Below, piece by piece: positions 34,702 through 43,818 of a DNA stretch of 64,000 nucleotides (the first letter of the stretch is position 1; each line of letters begins with the position of its first letter). Source of the stretch: Propionispora hippei DSM 15287 (GTDB lineage Bacteria; Bacillota; Negativicutes; Propionisporales; Propionisporaceae); NCBI RefSeq assembly GCF_900141835.1, contig NZ_FQZD01000005.1, positions 186,001 through 250,000 of the forward strand, read 5' to 3'. Under the pieces are notes generated by a model. It saw nothing but the letters and a program-made list of their open reading frames with translations. It was not told where the DNA came from and searched no databases. Both the position numbers and the translations under genes were made by a program.

Positions 34702-34974
34702 GTGGCCGAATTAAAACGTATTATGATAAGTATTCCCAATAGCTTGCTCCAGGAAGTTGACGGCATCATCGCCATGGAGAAATTAAGCCGTAGCCAGTTT
34801 GTGCGCGAAGCGATGAAGCGGTATATTGAAGATCGTAAGAAGCAGGCTATTCGCGACATGATGCGCAAGGGATATCAGGAAATGGCCGTTATTAATTTGT
34901 CCTTGGCGGAAGAGGGACTGCTAATTGACACGGATATGTTTGAAATGCCCACCCTGTTGGCGGAGCGTGAATAA
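34702..34974 (+). CDS. ndoAI: EndoAI/MazE-type antitoxin (CopG-like)
   Basis: The 90-residue protein has an N-terminal ribbon-helix-helix (KRIMISIPNSLLQEVDGI, RSQFVREAMKRYIED) for DNA binding and autoregulation, and an acidic C-terminal tail that binds and blocks the NdoA RNase. Translation starts at GTG 34702. It precedes the toxin by three bases. The pair is a conserved chromosomal module of Firmicutes. Confidence 0.9.
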   Translation: MAELKRIMISIPNSLLQEVDGIIAMEKLSRSQFVREAMKRYIEDRKKQAIRDMMRKGYQEMAVINLSLAEEGLLIDTDMFEMPTLLAERE

Positions 34975-34977
34975 TAT

Positions 34978-35328
34978 ATGATCGTAAAGCGTGGGGACAT
35001 TTATTATGCCAATTTAAGCCCGGTTATTGGTTCTGAACAGGGGGGACACCGCCCTGTTTTAGTGATTCAAAATGATGTTGGTAATAAATACAGCCCTACC
35101 GTTATTGTTGCAGCTATTACTTCGCAGATTTCCAAGGCGAAGCTGCCGACCCATGTGGAAATCAGCGCCAAACAATATAATCTGGAAAAAGATTCGGTTA
35201 TTTTGCTGGAGCAGATGCGTACGATTGATAAACGGCGGCTGAAGGAGAAAGTGACACATCTGACAGAGGATATTATGACTCAGATTGATGATGCTGTGCG
35301 GGTGAGCCTGGGATTGGTCCAAATTTAA
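34978..35328 (+). CDS. ndoA: EndoA/MazF-type mRNA interferase toxin
   Basis: The 116-residue endoribonuclease has the PemK/MazF fold: [23 protein letters not shown] written in part as [36 protein letters not shown] and [12 protein letters not shown]. Family members cut single-stranded RNA at UACAU. Every conserved active-site region is present, so the toxin should be active when not bound by the antitoxin. A terminator follows closely. Confidence 0.93.
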   Translation: MIVKRGDIYYANLSPVIGSEQGGHRPVLVIQNDVGNKYSPTVIVAAITSQISKAKLPTHVEISAKQYNLEKDSVILLEQMRTIDKRRLKEKVTHLTEDIMTQIDDAVRVSLGLVQI

Positions 35329-35346
35329 AAGTGTGGCAAGTATGGG

Positions 35347-35377
35347 ATAGGCGGGCGACTGCCTATTTTTAATTTTT
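35347..35377 (+). terminator. NdoAI/NdoA operon terminator
   Basis: ATAGGC-N8-GCCTAT is followed by TTTTAATTTTT. Confidence 0.75.
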
Positions 35378-35419
35378 AGTGCCTTGCCCGGCTTGAATTT
35401 TAGAGTTGTTTCGCATTGA

Positions 35420-35480
35420 GAGGCGAAGAAGCCGATATAGCGGACATCGGTATGGCGACGCACAGGGTGGAAAAAAATTC
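35420..35480 (+). repeat. Possible divergent copy of the structured intergenic repeat
   Basis: The segment AGGCGAAGAA - hairpin (CCGAT/ATCGG) - GGCGACGCA - GGTGG - A-rich - TTC has the same order of elements as the copies at 38691 and 40677, but identity is low. Confidence 0.25.
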
Positions 35481-35531
35481 GTAAAATAACTAAATCCTGA
35501 TCTAATCAAGGGATATGCAAAGAGGTAGGTT

Positions 35532-36416
35532 ATGCAGCTAAGCTCTAAACAACCTGTCAAAGTATTTTCTGTGCTGGTCATGATAGTTCTGTCGGTGATA
35601 TTTCTGTTGGGCTGTGCTGCCCGGCCGGCTGTTTCGAACGCTGGTGAACTGGTAGTGGATGTGATTGACGTCGGTCAGGGAGATGCTGTTTTAATCCGAA
35701 TCGACGGCGAAACAGTTCTCGTTGACAGTGGGGATATCCCAGCCAGGGATATCCTGGTGGCATACATAAAAAAACAGGGAATTCAGAGATTTGATAAAGT
35801 GATTCTTACTCATCCCCATGCCGACCACTTAGGAGGGATGAAGGCTGTTTTTGATAGTTTTCCGGTAAAACAAATTTACGACAGCGGGCAAACCACGACC
35901 ACTTCTTTGTACAAACAGTATTTGACTGCAATAAGGAAGAAAAAAATCCCTTTTGCAGTTGTGGCCGGTGGCGACAGAATCGAACTTGGCGGTGGCGCGG
36001 TATTGCAGATACTTTCTCCGCTCAAGCCGCTGTTGGAAGGCAAGGCTGCGCTAAATAACAATTCTATCGTGGCTAAACTTATCTATGGGAATTTTTCTAT
36101 GCTGCTTACCGGTGATGCGGAACAGGAAGCGGAAGCGGTCATGGTAAATGCATTTTCCGGTCAAATGAAAAGTACCGTATTGAAGAGCGGGCATCACGGC
36201 AGCAATACTTCTTCATCGAAAGAATTTTTGGCCGAAGTGGCACCGGAAGCCGTTGTGATTTCGGCAGGCGAGGGTAACGAATATCACCATCCCCATCCCA
36301 CTACCTTAAAAAAATATCAGGCAATGAAAATTAAGATTTACCGAACCGATAAGGATGGTACGGTAGAAATAAGAACTGATGGCAAGGGGTATTCTATTAG
36401 CAAGGAGAGGAACTGA
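35532..36416 (+). CDS. ComEC/Rec2-like metallo-beta-lactamase-fold lipoprotein
   Basis: The 294-residue protein has a lipoprotein signal (F-L-L-G-C with C28) and a metallo-beta-lactamase domain of the ComEC/Rec2 C-terminal type: VIDVGQGDAVLIR, the metal motif H94-P-H96-A-D98-H99, LLTGDAE, SGHHGSNTSS and ISAGEGNEYHHPHP. Standalone secreted versions are common in Firmicutes and are thought to be nucleases or hydrolases outside the membrane. It is followed after two bases by a DUF3006 gene, a recurrent pairing. Confidence 0.88.
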   Translation: MQLSSKQPVKVFSVLVMIVLSVIFLLGCAARPAVSNAGELVVDVIDVGQGDAVLIRIDGETVLVDSGDIPARDILVAYIKKQGIQRFDKVILTHPHADHLGGMKAVFDSFPVKQIYDSGQTTTTSLYKQYLTAIRKKKIPFAVVAGGDRIELGGGAVLQILSPLKPLLEGKAALNNNSIVAKLIYGNFSMLLTGDAEQEAEAVMVNAFSGQMKSTVLKSGHHGSNTSSSKEFLAEVAPEAVVISAGEGNEYHHPHPTTLKKYQAMKIKIYRTDKDGTVEIRTDGKGYSISKERN

Positions 36417-36418
36417 CA

Positions 36419-36646
36419 ATGCGCATCAAAGCTGTTGCCGACCGTTTGGAGGGAGATAAGGTCGTTTTATTGCTGGGAGACGAAGAGCTACAGATTGTTT
36501 GGCCCTGTGCTCTTTTTCCTGATGATGTTCGGGAAGGCGATATTTTTGATATAGCGGTGACTTTTGATCTTCAGGCCACACAAGAGGCCCGGGCTGCCGG
36601 TGAAGCACTGTTAAAAGCACTGCTAGCGGAAAATCAAGACGAGTAG
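36419..36646 (+). CDS. DUF3006 domain protein
   Basis: The 75-residue acidic protein has the DUF3006 pattern: AVADRLEGDKVVLLLGDEE at the N-terminus, then a P-x-x-L-F-P-DD-V-R-E-GD segment predicting a small beta barrel, and a helical tail. The family has no known function but often sits beside ComEC-like hydrolases, and the two genes here are two bases apart. Confidence 0.82.
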   Translation: MRIKAVADRLEGDKVVLLLGDEELQIVWPCALFPDDVREGDIFDIAVTFDLQATQEARAAGEALLKALLAENQDE

Positions 36647-36866
36647 ACCTGGAGCGTTCTTTTTGTGGGATGAAATATTGGTAATTTTATCCTATATTTA
36701 CTACGAAGGCCTTACATCATGCCACCCATAGCGGCAGTGATGATCTTACTTTCTTCGGCTTATTGGTAAATAACATTCGAACGTAAAGTTTGTCGGTTCC
36801 TAAGCAGGATTTTTTTAGAAAAACGCGAAGATTACCCATATATGTCGTACTATGGGAGGGTTGAGG

Positions 36867-37997
36867 GTGCAGCGCAAGTTGCTTTTCGCGTTTTTGATCA
36901 TGATGTTGCTGCTGTCGCATATGGCGCTGGCGGCTGAGTTGAACGTTTCCCAGGCTGCTCCGGCTGTTGCAGGTTCTCCGTTGAACGGCAATGTCATACG
37001 CCAGGCAGCAGAATTGCTGAATGTGCGTTTTGCCGTCCACAATGATGCGGTAACCGGCAGCAGCAAATTGCGTTTGGTTATCGACTCCAGCGGCCCGGTT
37101 GAGGCTAAAGGGTCTCTGGTTAGCTCTCCCAGTCCTCAATTGATTGTGGATGTACAAGGTGCTACAGCGGGAAAAATAAGTAAAAGTCTGACCTTGGATG
37201 GAGCTATCGCCCGGCAAATGAATGTCCAGGCCATTAACAGTCAGACTAGCCGGATTGTGATTGCCTTGCCGGCTAGTCTCGGTGCTTCCGATTATAAAGT
37301 ATTTACTTTAAAAAGTGACGCCCAGGCCAATAAGACACATCGGATTGTGGTGGATATCAATAAACCTGTGCCGGTACCGTCTTTTTCATTCACGCCGGGG
37401 CTGAAAAACAAGGTGATTGCCCTTGATCCCGGTCACGGTGGGACTGATCCGGGGGCCATTGGCAGTAATACGCAGGAGAAAACCATTACGCTGGCCGTGG
37501 CGCAAAAAGCCAAGCTGTTGCTGGAAAAAGCGGGCGCCAAGGTGCTTTTGACGAGGCAGGCGGATAAAGATGTTTTTGGGCCTAACGCCAGTGCTGTGGA
37601 TGAGCTGGGCGCACGGGCGAATGTTGGCAACAATAATAAAGCCGATGTGTTTATCAGTATACATATCAACGCCTTTACCGATCCCAGCGTGGGAGGTATC
37701 GCCAGTTATTATTATCCTAAGACCGACTACGACATGCTATTGGCGGACAGCTTGCAGGATAATCTGGTAGCATCTATTTCTGGTGGTTTTAGTGATCGTG
37801 GCATCCATCAGGCTAATTTTTATGTTTTGAAAAATACGGTTATGCCGGCATCCCTGGTTGAGTTAGGTTTTATCTCTAATCCTCAAGAGGAGAAATTGAT
37901 GAATACACCTCAGTTTCAACAGGAGGCGGCACAAGGGCTTGTAAGCGGTTTGGAACGTTTCTTTGCTCAAGCTGCCGTTAAAGGAGGTGGGCAATAA
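36867..37997 (+). CDS. N-acetylmuramoyl-L-alanine amidase with AMIN domain
   Basis: The 376-residue secreted enzyme cleaves the amide between N-acetylmuramic acid and the stem peptide. A signal peptide (residues 1-23, cleavage after ALA) precedes an AMIN domain (about 25-160), which targets peptidoglycan, and an Amidase_3 domain (about 180-370) with zinc ligands H190 (DPGHGG), E204 and H266 (SIHINAF) and catalytic E332 (LVELGF). GTG 36867 is preferred over ATG 36852 because GGGAGGG is then six bases upstream. One base separates it from the GerM-like gene. Confidence 0.9.
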   Translation: MQRKLLFAFLIMMLLLSHMALAAELNVSQAAPAVAGSPLNGNVIRQAAELLNVRFAVHNDAVTGSSKLRLVIDSSGPVEAKGSLVSSPSPQLIVDVQGATAGKISKSLTLDGAIARQMNVQAINSQTSRIVIALPASLGASDYKVFTLKSDAQANKTHRIVVDINKPVPVPSFSFTPGLKNKVIALDPGHGGTDPGAIGSNTQEKTITLAVAQKAKLLLEKAGAKVLLTRQADKDVFGPNASAVDELGARANVGNNNKADVFISIHINAFTDPSVGGIASYYYPKTDYDMLLADSLQDNLVASISGGFSDRGIHQANFYVLKNTVMPASLVELGFISNPQEEKLMNTPQFQQEAAQGLVSGLERFFAQAAVKGGGQ

Positions 37998-37998
37998 G

Positions 37999-38592
37999 AT
38001 GAAGCCCCTACGTTGCAGTGGCCGCCTAAAAATTCTTTTTATCAGTCTCTTATGCTTGGGCTTGCTTGCCGGTTGCTCTCAGCAGACGGTGCCGCCAGAA
38101 GCTTCTCCCGGAGTGGAACAGTCGCAGGCTGAAAAATCCGCCGGTCAGACAACCGGCCCGAACGGACAGGTGCAGGCCGGAACCATGCGGTTGACCATTT
38201 ATCATGCCAGTAAGGATGCGGAACATCTGGTTCCCGAGGTACATACGGTGCCGCAGAATACACATCCGGCTCAAACGGCATTGGAGTTATTGTTGGCCGG
38301 TACCAAGAACAAGGAACTGACAGCCGTGATTCCGGCAGGGACAAAGCTTCGTTCCATAACAGTCAAAGACCACATTGCCTATCCGGATTTTACGGATAAG
38401 CTGATAAAAGATAACCGCGGTGGATCTGCTTCTGAAATTTTAATTGTTGGTGCGATTGTCGATACATTGACCGAGTTTCCTGAAATTCAAAAGGTTCGTA
38501 TCCTGGTGGAGGGAAAACCTATCGACACGATTTCCGGACATTTGGATTTAAGCCAGCCTTTGGGCCGGTCAGAGGATATTATCAAACGATAG
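37999..38592 (+). CDS. GerM-domain lipoprotein (sporulation/germination)
   Basis: The 197-residue protein has a lipoprotein signal with lipobox L-L-A-G-C (C26), a disordered Pro/Gln/Ser linker, and one GerMN domain (about 70-190; LTIYHASKDAEHLVPE, TALELLLAGTKN, VSGHLDL-like ending SGHLDLSQPLG). GerM proteins act in spore-envelope assembly and germination and often accompany amidases. AAAGGAGGTG lies in the end of the amidase gene, ten bases before ATG 37999, so the two are cotranscribed. Confidence 0.88.
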   Translation: MKPLRCSGRLKILFISLLCLGLLAGCSQQTVPPEASPGVEQSQAEKSAGQTTGPNGQVQAGTMRLTIYHASKDAEHLVPEVHTVPQNTHPAQTALELLLAGTKNKELTAVIPAGTKLRSITVKDHIAYPDFTDKLIKDNRGGSASEILIVGAIVDTLTEFPEIQKVRILVEGKPIDTISGHLDLSQPLGRSEDIIKR

Positions 38593-38598
38593 CGGTCA

Positions 38599-38634
38599 AA
38601 AAAGGAGGGAGCATGCTCATGCATGCTCCCTCCT
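38599..38634. terminator. Terminator between convergent genes
   Basis: AGGAGGGAGCATGC pairs perfectly with GCATGCTCCCTCCT across a 4-base loop. The A-run on its left gives a good U-tract on the minus strand, so it probably mainly serves the TyrR-like gene. Confidence 0.7.
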
Positions 38635-38690
38635 CGTGTAGTGACAGGTTCATATTTTAACCAAAGGACGCAGGATGAAGCTTCATCTGC

Positions 38691-38755
38691 AAGGCGAAGG
38701 AATGAAGCATAGTGGTTTCTATGCTGACTGACGATAACGCAGCAGGTGGAAATTC
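38691..38755 (+). repeat. Structured intergenic repeat, copy A
   Basis: The core AAGGCGAAGGAATGA, hairpin GCATAG-tggttt-CTATGC and trailing GACGATAACGCAG match copy B at 40678-40742 at about 85% by eye. The palindrome GATGAAGCTTCATC lies just upstream at 38674-38687. Confidence 0.65.
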
Positions 38756-38832
38756 AAACAAATCATTTGATTTAAATATGAGCTTGTTACTACAATAATA
38801 TGCAGGCAGACGGCTGATGCTGCCCGTAAGGC

Positions 38833-40392
38833 TTACCTTTTTACGATACTGAGACCATGCTTACGCAGTTTCTTTAGCACAGCCGTGTGAGAGAGGGAAA
38901 GCGCCTTGCCGAGTTGCCGGAGGGTCCGGTGCTGTGTTAAGGCCTTTATAAGTACGTCACGTTCCACTTTATCCAGTATTTCATCCAGGGCACATTCCGG
39001 CAGAACGGTCTCCAGCGGTGTTGGCGAGTAATCGTGATCAAAGATAATATGTTCGTTGAGCAGAATGCTGCCTGCGACCAGATTAACGGCCCGTTCAATG
39101 ACGTTTTCCAGCTCACGGATATTGCCGGGCCAGTGATATTCCATCAGTTTCTGCAAAGAGCTTTCACTGATAGCGGTAACCGGCTTATGCAGTCTGGCGG
39201 CGTAACGGCGAAGAAACAGCTGGGACAGTAAAGGAATATCGTCGCGTCTGGCTTTAAGCGGCGGAATAAACAAAGGAATGACATTGATGCGATAATACAG
39301 ATCTTCGCGGAATTTTCCCTGCTGAATCATTTCTTCCAGGTTGCGGTTAGTAGCTGCTAAAACACGAACATTGACCGGTATTTCCAGGGTGTCACCAATG
39401 CGGCGTATTTTTCCTTCTTGTAATACCCGCAATAGTTTAGCCTGTAGAGAGGTGGATAATTCACCAATTTCATCCAGGAAGATAGTTCCCCCGTCGGCAA
39501 ACTCAAAGAGTCCTTTTTTTCCGCCTTTGGCCGAACCGGTAAAGGCACCGTCCTTGTAGCCGAACAGTTCGGTTTCCAATAAAGTATCCGGAATGGCGGC
39601 GCAGTTAAGCGGTACGAATAATTCCTTGGCGCGGGCCGAGGTGTCGTGGATGGCCTTGGCAAACAGTTCTTTACCCGTGCCGGTTTCACCGCGGATTAAT
39701 ACCGTTGAATCTCCCTGGGCAATGGTTTTTGCCAGTGTCGCTACCCGTTGCATGGCTTTGCTGGTATAAAGAATATCACCAAAGGAAAAGGAAGACTGGC
39801 CTGTTACCGTATAGACCAGGTCACGGACATCGCTGATGTCCTTCAAAATGGCGACAGCGCCGATAATTCGCCCGCTGCTGTCCATGATAGGGCGGCCGCT
39901 GGTCAGGTAATGGCTTTGTGTAGGGATATTGATCACTTCACAGTTATCGTAACCTGTTCCTGTTTGCAGCAAAGTCCGCAAGGGAACGATGCTGGGCGGA
40001 AACAGGCTGTCCAACGAACTTTTGACTAATTGGTCTGCGGTCAGATGGGTGATCTTTTCGGCTGCCGGGTTATGCTGCGTTATATTTCCCTGGGGATCGA
40101 CCGCGATGATTCCGTCACTAACCGAACCTAATACCGCTTTAAGCTGTTCGGCTTTTTCCTGATAAGGCATTAAATCAATTTCCTGGACATCAATTACCTG
40201 AGAAATGGCTCTAATCGTTTGAAAGATGTAGAATTTGTCATCTTCTGTCAACAGATTGATTTCTAAGAAGACGGTGTTTGGTTTTACTTCCATCGAAAGA
40301 ATGTTGATCTGGCGTTCGGCCAAAATACAGGAGATATCTTTGATTAACCCAATCCGGTCCACATTGGGGATTTTCAGGCATAGACTTTTCAT
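38833..40392 (-). CDS. TyrR-like AAA+ transcriptional regulator (ACT-PAS-AAA-HTH)
   Basis: The 519-residue regulator has an N-terminal ACT domain (about 1-75), which usually binds an amino acid, a PAS domain (about 80-190), a sigma-54 interaction ATPase domain (about 205-440; [27 protein letters not shown]) and a TyrR-type helix-turn-helix ([19 protein letters not shown] in part: [16 protein letters not shown]). The sigma-54 contact loop reads GAFTGS instead of GAFTGA. Regulators of this layout control aromatic or other amino-acid pathways. It stands alone and is flanked on both sides by copies of a structured repeat. RBS AGGAGG-like sequence precedes ATG 40392. Confidence 0.9.
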   Translation of the reverse strand: MKSLCLKIPNVDRIGLIKDISCILAERQINILSMEVKPNTVFLEINLLTEDDKFYIFQTIRAISQVIDVQEIDLMPYQEKAEQLKAVLGSVSDGIIAVDPQGNITQHNPAAEKITHLTADQLVKSSLDSLFPPSIVPLRTLLQTGTGYDNCEVINIPTQSHYLTSGRPIMDSSGRIIGAVAILKDISDVRDLVYTVTGQSSFSFGDILYTSKAMQRVATLAKTIAQGDSTVLIRGETGTGKELFAKAIHDTSARAKELFVPLNCAAIPDTLLETELFGYKDGAFTGSAKGGKKGLFEFADGGTIFLDEIGELSTSLQAKLLRVLQEGKIRRIGDTLEIPVNVRVLAATNRNLEEMIQQGKFREDLYYRINVIPLFIPPLKARRDDIPLLSQLFLRRYAARLHKPVTAISESSLQKLMEYHWPGNIRELENVIERAVNLVAGSILLNEHIIFDHDYSPTPLETVLPECALDEILDKVERDVLIKALTQHRTLRQLGKALSLSHTAVLKKLRKHGLSIVKR

Positions 40393-40847
40393 GGTTCCTC
40401 CTTAGGCTGATAAAGACAAATATGTCGGATTTTTTAAAATATGATAAGTGTGACGCAAGGTATTGGCCTGCACCGATCAGATGATTTAATAATGTTAGGC
40501 GCGGCCGGTTCGATTTCCTTTTTTATTTCTCACAAATTTTTTCTGTGAAGTGGCATACTAATAATGCAGGAAATGCTGATATCTGGCAAGAAGTAAACCA
40601 GATGAAAACACATTGCCACTAGTACCGCGTAACCTTTAAAACCATGCATAGGCTGGCGAGGAGATTTTTCGCCAGACAAGGCGGAGGAATGAGGCATAGC
40701 GGTTTCTACGCCGATTGACGACAACGCAGTATGGCGAGAAATATTCCGCCAGAATAGTATGGTTTTAGAGGGTACACGGTACTAGCTACGTTATCAATGT
40801 AATGTTAGTAACTCAGATAAAAAATACATGGCGGGGTTTGTTTTTTT
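40393..40847. other. Gene-free region holding a palindromic repeat element
   Basis: The 455 bases between the TyrR-like gene and thiL hold no convincing gene. Bases 40619-40785 are a repeat element with imperfect terminal inverted repeats; the remainder shows no recognised site. Confidence 0.6.
40619..40785. repeat. MITE-like palindromic repeat, contains copy B of the structured core
   Basis: Ends are CTAGTACCGCGTAACC and GGGTACACGGTACTAG, an imperfect inverted pair; just inside lie AAAACCAT and ATGGTTTT. Inner hairpins include CTGGCGA/TCGCCAG. The core AAGGCGGAGGAATGA - hairpin - GACGACAACGCAG (40678 on) matches copy A. No protein is encoded. Confidence 0.65.
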
Positions 40848-41852
40848 ATGACAACACACAAGATTGAGGAAATTGGTGAATTTGGTCTGATTGATTTAAT
40901 CAAACAGGATACCATCCAAAATCCGGGCTGTGTTATTACCGGGATAGGTGATGACGCGGCCGTTGTTCTGCCTGCGCCAAGGCAGCTCCAACTATTGACG
41001 ACAGATATGCTGGTGGAAAGCGTTCACTTTGACCTTCGGACGACGACTCCCTGGCAACTCGGCTATAAAGCCATTGCGGTTAATCTTAGCGATATTGCCG
41101 CTATGGGTGGGACGCCCCGGCACGTGCTGGTTTCACTGGCGATCAATAAGCAGGTCTCACCGGATTTTGTTGTTAATTTATATGAAGGCATGAAAGAAAT
41201 CTGCCGTGAGTTTAGTGTGAACATTGTTGGTGGCGATACGGTGGCTACTCCCGGTGGTGTTGTCATCAACGTAGCAGCCATGGGCGAAGTGGAACCGGGT
41301 AATATTGTACGGCGATCCGGTGCTAATCCCGGGGAGATCGTAGCTGTTACCGGGAAACTGGGCAATTCCGGTGGCGGCTTAGACTTGCTGCTGGCCGGCG
41401 ACTGGGAAGACCATGATTTTGCCTGGCCGCTGGTAACTGCGCACCTGACGCCGCGACCGCAGGTAAAGGCGGGAAAGCTATTGGGTCTTGCCGGCGCTTC
41501 CAGCCTGAATGATATCAGTGACGGTCTGGCAAGTGAGATTAATGAGATTGCCGCTGCCAGTCAGGTCGGAATACGGCTTTTTGCCGGGCAGATACCGCTG
41601 TCTGACGAACTAAGGGCTGCTGCCGCTTTATTTCATAAGACGCCTCTCGACTATGCGCTGTACGGCGGTGAAGACTATCAGCTTGTATTTACCATGGAAA
41701 AAAGCAAATGGCGGGAATTGCAGGCAACTGACTTAGGTGTCGCCGTTACCCTGATTGGTGAGGTGACCAAACCTCATACCGGGGTGGTTTTGATCAATGA
41801 GACGGGCGAGGAACAACCGCTCGCAGCGCGCGGTTATAACCATTTTCGATAG
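40848..41852 (+). CDS. thiL: Thiamine-monophosphate kinase
   Basis: The 334-residue enzyme phosphorylates thiamine phosphate to thiamine diphosphate. It belongs to the PurM/SelD-like ATP fold: IGDDAAVV and TTDMLVESVHF for metal and nucleotide, NLSDIAAMGG, IVGGDTV, TGKLGNSGGGLDLLL, NDISDGLASE and YGGEDYQLVF. Length is normal. It leads towards the tsa genes, which follow after 200 bases, an association frequent in Firmicutes. Confidence 0.93.
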   Translation: MTTHKIEEIGEFGLIDLIKQDTIQNPGCVITGIGDDAAVVLPAPRQLQLLTTDMLVESVHFDLRTTTPWQLGYKAIAVNLSDIAAMGGTPRHVLVSLAINKQVSPDFVVNLYEGMKEICREFSVNIVGGDTVATPGGVVINVAAMGEVEPGNIVRRSGANPGEIVAVTGKLGNSGGGLDLLLAGDWEDHDFAWPLVTAHLTPRPQVKAGKLLGLAGASSLNDISDGLASEINEIAAASQVGIRLFAGQIPLSDELRAAAALFHKTPLDYALYGGEDYQLVFTMEKSKWRELQATDLGVAVTLIGEVTKPHTGVVLINETGEEQPLAARGYNHFR

Positions 41853-42053
41853 ATGGCGTGCTGTCCTAGTGCTCCACCAACTCTGAAATCAAAATTTCTT
41901 TAAGGGCCTTTTCCCGTTAGGTTTTGTTGTTGGTGACTTTCTATAACCGTCTATTCCGCCTTGTTTTATAAAAAAAGCGGCAAGTAGATTTACCTTTCAA
42001 AGTGACAGAGCAGTAGTCATATAACATAAGAGAAACGACAGGAGCTTACTATA

Positions 42054-42542
42054 ATGGTAGTAATTAAAATAAAAACTTTTAAGCCGGAAGAGACTTACCG
42101 GCTAGGGGAAAAACTGGCGGCACTGCTGCAAGCTGGTGACGTGGTTTGTCTGTCGGGAACACTCGGCGCCGGAAAAACGCTGTTAACCCAGGGCATTGCG
42201 GCAGGACTCAAAATTCGAGAGGCAGTCACCAGTCCAACCTTCACGATCATGAATGTATATGATGCGCCTATACGGTTGTACCATTTCGATTTGTATCGTT
42301 TGGAGCAGCCCGGCGAACTGGCCGATATCGGTTTTGATGAATATACAGGCCCACATTCCGACGGTGTGGCTATTATTGAATGGCCTGACCGGTTTGATGG
42401 GTATATGCCAGAAGAAAACTTCTGGCTCACCATCAGTCTGGGCGAACAAACAGGGGAACGGGTGATTAGCCTGGCCGCAAACGGTGGAAATTACGAAAGA
42501 CGGATTGAGAGGTTGAAAGATATTGCCAATTCTTGCGATTGA
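42054..42542 (+). CDS. tsaE: tRNA t6A biosynthesis ATPase TsaE
   Basis: The 162-residue P-loop protein has Walker A GTLGAGKT, switch-like SPTFTIMNVY, HFDLYRL and IIEWPDRF. It drives the TsaB-TsaD complex that makes threonylcarbamoyladenosine at A37 of ANN-decoding tRNAs. Its end overlaps the tsaB start by 20 bases. Confidence 0.93.
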   Translation: MVVIKIKTFKPEETYRLGEKLAALLQAGDVVCLSGTLGAGKTLLTQGIAAGLKIREAVTSPTFTIMNVYDAPIRLYHFDLYRLEQPGELADIGFDEYTGPHSDGVAIIEWPDRFDGYMPEENFWLTISLGEQTGERVISLAANGGNYERRIERLKDIANSCD

Positions 42543-43233
42543 TACAGCGACCTTGGTGTCCGGCGTTGCCTTGGCAACGGCCGACACGCTGATTGCCGAA
42601 TTAACTTTGCAGACAAAGAAAAACCATTCGGAATTACTGATGCCGCATATTGCCCAGGTCTTGCAAATGGCGGCAGTTGATAAACATGCGCTACGGGCGG
42701 TGGCCGCCAGTATTGGACCGGGTTCCTTTACTGGGTTACGCATCGGTCTGGCAACGGCCAAGGCGCTAGCCTATGCCTTGAAAATTCCTTTGGTGGGGGT
42801 GCCGACTTTACTGGCACTGGCTTTTGCCTGCCCTGTCCCCGGCCTGTTACTTTCACCGATGCTGGATGCCCAGAAGGGAAATGTCTATCAGGCGGCATAT
42901 CGCTGGCATAATGGGGAACTGCAGGAATTAGTGCCGCCGCGGGTGATTGCGTTTACTGATGTACTGAATGAATTAGCCGCTATAGATACGCCGGTATTAC
43001 TGTTAGGAGAATCTGCCGCCGCTTACCGGGAAGCCATTCAGGCCAGGGGAATGCCGGTTATGCTGGCCGAACCGCATCTGATTATGTCCCGGGCCGGTAG
43101 TGCCGCCGTGCTGGCTCACCGGCTGCTGGACAAAGGAAAGACCAGCGATCCTTTTACGCTGGAACCTTTGTATATAAGAAGGTCGGAAGCCGAAGAACTT
43201 TGGGAAAAGCGTTGTGGAACCGCCAATGAGTAA
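42523..43233 (+). CDS. tsaB: tRNA t6A biosynthesis protein TsaB
   Basis: The 236-residue pseudo-peptidase pairs with TsaD. It has the ASKHA-like LAIDTAT start, NHSELLMPHI, GPGSFTGLRIGLATAKALA and a C-terminal PLYIRR segment. Translation starts at a TTG within tsaE, so the two are coupled. RimI follows with overlapping codons. Confidence 0.93.
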   Translation: MPILAIDTATLVSGVALATADTLIAELTLQTKKNHSELLMPHIAQVLQMAAVDKHALRAVAASIGPGSFTGLRIGLATAKALAYALKIPLVGVPTLLALAFACPVPGLLLSPMLDAQKGNVYQAAYRWHNGELQELVPPRVIAFTDVLNELAAIDTPVLLLGESAAAYREAIQARGMPVMLAEPHLIMSRAGSAAVLAHRLLDKGKTSDPFTLEPLYIRRSEAEELWEKRCGTANE

Positions 43234-43675
43234 TATTTGCATTCGACGCATGGGGCTGTTGGATATTGACGCCGTACTCTTGGTCGAACAGGCTTCTTTC
43301 TTAACGCCCTGGTCCCGAGCAGCTTTTGAGTCGGAAATATGCAATAATGAACTGACCCATTACTTAGTCGTATGTGTAGAAAAGCAGGTAGTTGGGTATG
43401 CTGGGATGTGGGTTATCGTTGATGAGGCTCATGTTACCAATATCGCTATTTTGCCTGAATACCGCGGCAGGGGTATTGGTGAAAAATTGCTAATTGCTTT
43501 AAAGGAAGCCGCTGATAGCCGGGGGGCCGCTAGAATGACTCTGGAAGTGCGGCCTTCCAACAACGCGGCGAAAAGGCTTTATGAAAAACTGGGTTTTAGC
43601 CGTGCGGGAGTGCGGAAACATTATTATACCGATACCAAGGAAGATGCTATTATTATGTGGTGCGACAAGTTATGA
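43226..43675 (+). CDS. rimI: Ribosomal protein S18 alanine N-acetyltransferase RimI
   Basis: The 150-residue GNAT enzyme acetylates the N-terminus of ribosomal protein S18. It has the acetyl-CoA motif PEYRGRGIGEKLL and EVRPSNNAAKRLYEKLGF. ATG 43226, eight bases before the tsaB stop ends, gives the usual family length; GTG 43214 is an alternative. Position after tsaB is typical. Confidence 0.92.
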   Translation: MSNICIRRMGLLDIDAVLLVEQASFLTPWSRAAFESEICNNELTHYLVVCVEKQVVGYAGMWVIVDEAHVTNIAILPEYRGRGIGEKLLIALKEAADSRGAARMTLEVRPSNNAAKRLYEKLGFSRAGVRKHYYTDTKEDAIIMWCDKL

Positions 43676-43778
43676 GATAGATGGAAAATGGAAAAAAAGA
43701 CCACTTTCGTGGTCAAAGGGTGATTGTTCACAGTAGAATATGCCGGCGGTAATCAGAGTGTTACCGGGTTTAAGCTAT

Positions 43779-43815
43779 AAAAAAAATGTAGGGGCGGCTA
43801 GGGCCGCCCGATACA
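43779..43815 (-). terminator. SASP gene terminator
   Basis: On the minus strand GGGCGGC and GCCGCCC form a GC-rich stem extended by TGTAT/TACA, followed by seven U. Confidence 0.8.
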
Positions 43816-43818
43816 TTA

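Noticed and set aside
40619-40785. Insertion sequence
   Set aside because: No transposase frame is present; the element is too short and is better described as a MITE-like or palindromic repeat.
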